Shown one piece after another: positions 59,410 through 64,000 of a stretch of 64,000 nt of DNA. Below the pieces are notes generated by a model, which searched no databases, was not told where the DNA came from, and saw nothing but the letters and a program-made list of their open reading frames with translations. The position numbers were made by a program, and so were the translations under genes. How positions within the stretch are numbered: position 1 is the first letter of the stretch; each line of letters starts with the position of its first letter. Origin of the DNA: Aphelenchoides besseyi (Eukaryota; Nematoda; Chromadorea; Rhabditida; Aphelenchoididae); assembly GCA_024699855.1 (NCBI GenBank), contig JAMPIQ010000002.1:2542001-2606000 (forward strand), read 5' to 3'.

Positions 59410-61326
59410 ATGTTCTCGTACTCACCGTTCCATTCTTCGCCGTTTTCCAAACCGGACACGATTTCCGCCACCTCCAACGTGGACGTTAATCTACTCGACG
59501 TTCTCTCCAACTTCTACGTCGTTTGTCCGAAACTCCAGAAACGCGAAGATGACGAGCACAAGCGACTTCTATTCTACTACCCACCCGAAGAGACCTCCCA
59601 AAGAAAGGTAATGATTCCAACTCTCGATTCCAAGATCTCTGGAGACGTTGTTTTTGTTCGTCGGCAACAAAATAACATGAACGTGCCATTTTTTAGCCAA
59701 AAATAGAAATTTCGTGCAAATTTTTTCGAGTAGAAGGTCGCTCAACAAACGTGTTCGGAGACGGTTAATCCCGTAGAGCTGATTAACGAAGCCCAGCTGC
59801 AAAGATTGACATTTGGACTCCAACTGGTTGTATTACTATGATAAATATGTTATCGTGTTTCAGGCAGAAATCACCGGAATGGCCGCTGCGATGGTCGATT
59901 TCACAAGCGAACTAATCAGAATCGAAAACTCGGGACACGTCAAGCGTCGAAGCCATCGATTCGTACGTTCCAGCAAATCCGCCGGTGTTTTCTTGCCCGT
60001 TGAAGACGACTTCATAATCGGAGCAACTTTGAATCGGTGAATTGAATCGTTTTTGTTGGTTTGATTGTTAGCTTCTGTTTTAGGGATTTGTGTAAATCCA
60101 AGTCCTTTTATCCGCATCCAACAACGTTGTTACGAGCTGTGGAGAACTTATACGAAGTTTACAAACTCTTCTACGGTTTTTTCAAGCCTTCTGTCGATCT
60201 TGACGACTCTTCCGCCAAAGATCTCGCTCTTAAACTAGACACGTTCTTCAGTAGCTATCTTCAGACAACGAAACTATCAGCGGTGAGTTCTTATATTTTC
60301 ACATAAACTTGTTCTTGATTTAGATTCCAATTATCGACTACTTAGACGGTATTTGTTTTATGCCTCTTTCACCAAAACTTCTACTCGAAACTCAATGTTT
60401 CGTTGAGCAATGTGCTGAGACTTGTCCCGAACTTCGACTGACAATGTTTCTTTTTCAATCGAGACTTGCACAGTACTCAATCGACAAGACCACTCTTCGG
60501 CCATTGTATCGCTTCATGGTCGATCATTTGATTCCGCACGCATTGACCGAAGAATTGCAGCCCGAAGTTGTTCTTTTGTGAGTTTCCAATCTTCACAAAA
60601 ATCATTTCAATTGTGCAGAAATTCCGGTGGTCGTTTTATACGTGCACGTTTTGATTTCGCTACACAAGATTGTTCTTATCCTCGAGTTCATTTGATGAAT
60701 AATGAGAACGGGAAATTGGAAGTCTTTCATTTGGTGAGGTCTATACCATGGCGTCTTTATCCTCATTTGATTTAGATTGCATATCGATCGTTAAATGCTA
60801 CTTTGTGTATTCTGATTCCCGACGGTGTTGATCCCGGAGGTCCACTGACAAAACTTCGTCAAATTCTTGAACCGAAAATGTCGACTTTGGCATCGGAGAT
60901 GGGCGATACGATCACCGAGTTGAGTCGACCGCTGATCACCGGTGTTCCTTTTCATTTCATTTACCACAACTACGACAGTTTATCGTTTCGAACGAGTCTG
61001 AAACAAATGCAACAACAACCGGACAACAACGGGAATACGATCATTTTCACGCCGGAAATCAGTTGGTAAGTTCGATTTTTGCTTCGTTTCATTCGTTTGT
61101 TTCCAGTGCAATCTACGAAGCTTTCGACAAGTTCATCGAACAAACGGACGAAAGTATTCACACGGCCTTCAAAGTCGGTGGTGATCTTTGGGTGGGCTTC
61201 AAACGAAGCAATCAACGGATCATTGTGATCTTCTTGCCCAACGCTTCGAACTCAACACTTCAGGACTTCCACGGGTATTTCGACTTGATTCTCTCAACGC
61301 ATTTCGAACACGTCTATTTCAACTAG
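59410..61326 (+). CDS. Vacuolar fusion protein CCZ1 homologue
   Basis: 482-aa protein, the same length as human CCZ1. With MON1 it forms the guanine nucleotide exchange factor that activates Rab7 on late endosomes. Exons: 59410-59607, 59864-60036, 60084-60282, 60324-60577, 60619-60733, 60776-61065, 61107-61326 (483 codons). Seen: the first longin-like region (KRLLFYYPPEE ... GMAAAMVDFT), the ENLYEVYKLFYGFF segment, DYLDGICFMPL, GGRFIRARF, EVFHL with LCILIPDG, and a third roadblock-like part (DLWVGFKRSNQRIIVIF) at the end. The first intron is 256 nt, longer than the rest (41-47 nt). Confidence 0.88.
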
Positions 61327-61350
61327 TTGTCACTTTTGCTCAATAGTTCT

Positions 61351-61356
61351 AATAAA
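61351..61356 (+). terminator. Poly(A) signal of the CCZ1 gene
   Basis: AATAAA 25 nt after the stop. Confidence 0.6.
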
Positions 61357-62662
61357 TTTAATTATTCCTGCCGAGTTCTTGGCCATGAAATTGAACGTCT
61401 GTTAGTCGACAAAAACAAGGTCCAGCAACGATTAATAAACGTTTGTGAGATCAAAAAGTTCAACCCAATTGGCTTGTAATCGAATTGTCAACAAAGAAGA
61501 CAGAGGTCCCGAAGCAGCTCGTTTAATTGAAATTCAATCACCAGAACAAACGCTTTTGGTATCTGATGAGCTCGAACTCACCAATCGAAATGGTCGTTTT
61601 GGAGCAATTCGATTATCCGCCGGTTTCTTTCATAAACTCGATTGTCACTTTGATCTTTAATTTCCACAGTCGATTTCGAAAATCTTTTCGATTACCGTCG
61701 GGTCATCAGCCGCGCATGTGAGCCGTGATCCTGACGCCCAACGTCGACATCAATCGCAATGTCGTTCGATTGGACTTTGGCGCCCCATCGGGGCACAACA
61801 CACGACTATTTCGACAAGACCACGAACTGGCGTTTCGTATGTTTAATCCGTTCGCGCCCTCCGGTCGGCAGTGTGCTCATCGAATTCGTTAGGCCGCTGA
61901 GGGCGAGAAGCAGCAGTCAGGCGGGACGATTCGTTTTGGTCTTTTTCCGTGTGGCGTCGCAGAGCTCTCCAGCAGCTTTCGGCAGTTGAGTACAAATTTT
62001 CACGTAAATTGTGTACATTTCGGGTGGTCGTGTTGTGTCACAGTAGTCGATATTGTTTTTCGTACGTAAACAGGAATTTGAAGCGCGATTGCGAAGCTTC
62101 TGAAGCGGCCTCCAGTTTGTTCGATTTTTGGCGTCGCCGTTTTGGCTTTTTCGATTTCTCATGATCGACGGTTTTCGTGCTCGTGTATGACGTTTTGACG
62201 TATGACTGTTCGATCTTGGCGTTGTAAAACGCTTCGGAGTTCTTGCAGTCCTTCGAGTTCTGATCCATCTTCGATTCGCAATTTGCAAATTTGTTCGTGC
62301 GATTTCGGAAGAAAAATCGAATGTCGGTCGTGTACGGGCGTTTTTATCAGCAGAAAAACATACCACATGGTTTTTTCGACTCTTTGACTCACACGTTTTT
62401 ATTATCTTGCATCCCGTTTCATCGCATCCAAATTGTTTCCTACCTTATTCGATCCGTTCAACTACCTACCTGGTCATTGCAATCACTTAAACTTCTCATC
62501 TTCAGGGGACGGCTAATGTCAGCAAGATCTTGAGATTTTCGTACCGATTCGTATAACACTTAACGCCTTCAATCGAAACATTTCACGACGTTTCAACGTG
62601 CTCGAACCGCTACATCACGTCTACTTCTTGTTGGATTTCTAAACGCCTTCCGTCGTGACGTC
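61357..62662. other. Intergenic upstream of PPM1
   Basis: No gene seen. CpG-rich around 61750-62330; presumed promoter region of the phosphatase gene. Confidence 0.45.
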
Positions 62663-64000
62663 ATGGGTGCCTTTTTGGACAAGCCAAAAACAGAAAAAAC
62701 AAACGCTGTCGGAACCGGACCGGTAAGTCATCAGCTTTTCGTTGGCCGTTGGAGTTGTTCGTTTGTAGGATTACCAATATGCCGTTTCCTCAATGCAAGG
62801 TTGGCGTACGGACATGGAAGACGCCCACGATGTTAAAGTGAGTATTTCCGAGAAAGAACCGTTCAAGAACTGGTCTTTCTTCGCGGTATTCGACGGTCAT
62901 GCAGGAAGTCGGGTTGCTCTTCACTCGTCCGAGAATTTGTTACAATACCTGTTGGATACTCAAGAATTCAAAGGCGTAAGTTCCAGATTTGCAATTTTGC
63001 TTCTATGTTCGATGTTTTAGCTCGTGAGTGAACTTGAGAAATCGAAAGGCGAAGTTACGGAGAAAGCAAAAGAGTTGATCACGAATGGGATCAAGGCCGG
63101 ATTCCTGAAACTCGACGAGCACATGTCCCACGAGAAGGGAAGTGATGGCGAACAAAAAGAGAAAAGTGGAACAACCGCTGTTTGTGCTATTCTATCGCCC
63201 GATTACATTTTCTTCGGCAATCTCGGTAAATTCACGTTTCCATTAGTTCGTTGAATAGTTTTCGTATTTTGGGTGATTCACGTGGAATGTTGGGACGATT
63301 AAATCAAGAAGTCTTCTTTACCATCGACCACAAACCTTTCCACGAACAAGAACGCAATCGAATTGTGAAGGCCGGCGGAACGGTTATGATTCAACGTGTC
63401 AACGGAAGTTTGGCCGTTTCACGGGCTCTTGGCGACTACGATTACAAGAAGGTACCCGGTTTAGCGCCGTCGGATCAGTTGGTCAGTCCCGAACCTGATG
63501 TTTATATTTTGAAAAGAAACAAGGTACTTTCTTTAAAATTCATTTTTGTTTTTTTGAATCGACTTTTTAGACCGCTGACCAATTTCTTGTGTTGGCGTGT
63601 GATGGAATCTACGACGTTATCAACAACGAAGATCTTTGCCATTTGATTCGCTCTCGATTGTCGGTTACGGACGACTTGCAGGCGTCGTGCAATCAAATTC
63701 TTGACTATTGTTTGGCCAGAGGTTCACGCGACAACATGACCATGATTCTCGTTTGTTTCGATGCAGCACCGAAGAAGGACGAGAAGTTGGCAGCCGCTGA
63801 GGCCAAATGGACTGAGGAAGTGCGAGCTAAAGCTCAAGGTTTGTGGAGTTTCGTTTTCCATTAGCGATCTTTTTCTGTGACATTCAGAATACGCAGATTG
63901 TGCGAAATCATCGATCAAAGACTTCAGTGGTGAGCTTCTCGGTTCGATTCTTCAAAACAAAACGTATCTCGACAATTCGCCGGCTTGGGGCGGTTTGGAT
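62663..64000 (+). CDS. PPM1A/B-type protein phosphatase 2C, 5' part
   Basis: Metal-dependent Ser/Thr phosphatase; the 3' end is outside the window. Exons: 62663-62722, 62769-62975, 63021-63225, 63273-63523, 63571-63838, 63888->64000. It starts MGAFLDKPKTEK like PPM1A/B, with a Gly2 myristoylation signal. Motifs in order: SSMQGWRTDMEDAH, FAVFDGHAGS, SGTTAV, GDSRG, IQRVNGSLAVSRALGD, LVSPEPDV, LACDGIYDV, GSRDNM; all metal-binding aspartates are present. The C-terminal helical lobe typical of PPM1A/B begins at the window end. The junction 63225/63273 is odd: joining G to DSRG in frame needs an acceptor ending GG; the AG at 63257-63258 gives a frameshift. Confidence 0.9.

Overview
The window is nuclear DNA of a nematode. 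The evidence is a complete ground-like (hedgehog-related, nematode-specific) secreted protein, a cuticlin-type ZP protein, a 7TM chemoreceptor of the nematode Sr class, Tc4/Tc5-type transposons inserted at CTNAG sites, and genes cut by very short introns (most 36-49 nt). I rebuilt the gene models by hand from splice signals and conserved motifs. For every multi-exon model traced end to end except the ABCC and PPM1 genes, the exon lengths sum to whole codons with one clean reading frame. The species cannot be named from the sequence.

Layout. 1-10 kb: 3' part of an ABCC transporter, a convergent nuclear hormone receptor, a small type I membrane protein, a WAP-like secreted protein, a ground-like protein and a Cys-rich secreted protein. 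10.4-14.7 kb: a complete contactin-associated protein/neurexin-IV homologue. 15.1-18.3 kb: mostly non-coding. 18.3-21.2 kb: an M1 aminopeptidase. 22-28 kb: a repeat-rich island holding a 2,876-bp Tc5-like element with a decayed transposase, a 1,215-bp MITE with nearly perfect terminal inverted repeats, a 136-bp dispersed repeat and a 40-bp duplicated repeat. 27-32 kb: a hypothetical gene, a secreted phospholipase A2-like protein and a chemoreceptor. 32.6-47 kb: SLC22-type transporter, ALDH9, ZP protein, carboxylesterase and CYP4-type P450. 50-64 kb: conserved cell regulators, namely calcineurin B, the EGL-9/EGLN HIF prolyl hydroxylase, CCZ1 and the start of a PPM1-type phosphatase (cut by the window end).

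There is no operon-like spacing; neighbouring genes mostly serve unrelated functions. The window is nevertheless rich in xenobiotic and lipid handling genes (ABCC, nuclear receptor, SLC22, carboxylesterase, CYP4, ALDH9). Several start codons follow closely on a 3' splice-site-like sequence, which fits SL trans-splicing or short 5' UTR introns.

Most notable points: in-frame, stop-free introns that interrupt critical motifs (Walker A, a nuclear receptor zinc finger, the EGLN catalytic core); an in-frame TAA in the otherwise intact ABCC gene; a tRNA-like sequence built into the inverted repeat of the Tc5-like element; unusually large first introns in calcineurin B and EGL-9; and a splice junction in PPM1 without a usable AG.
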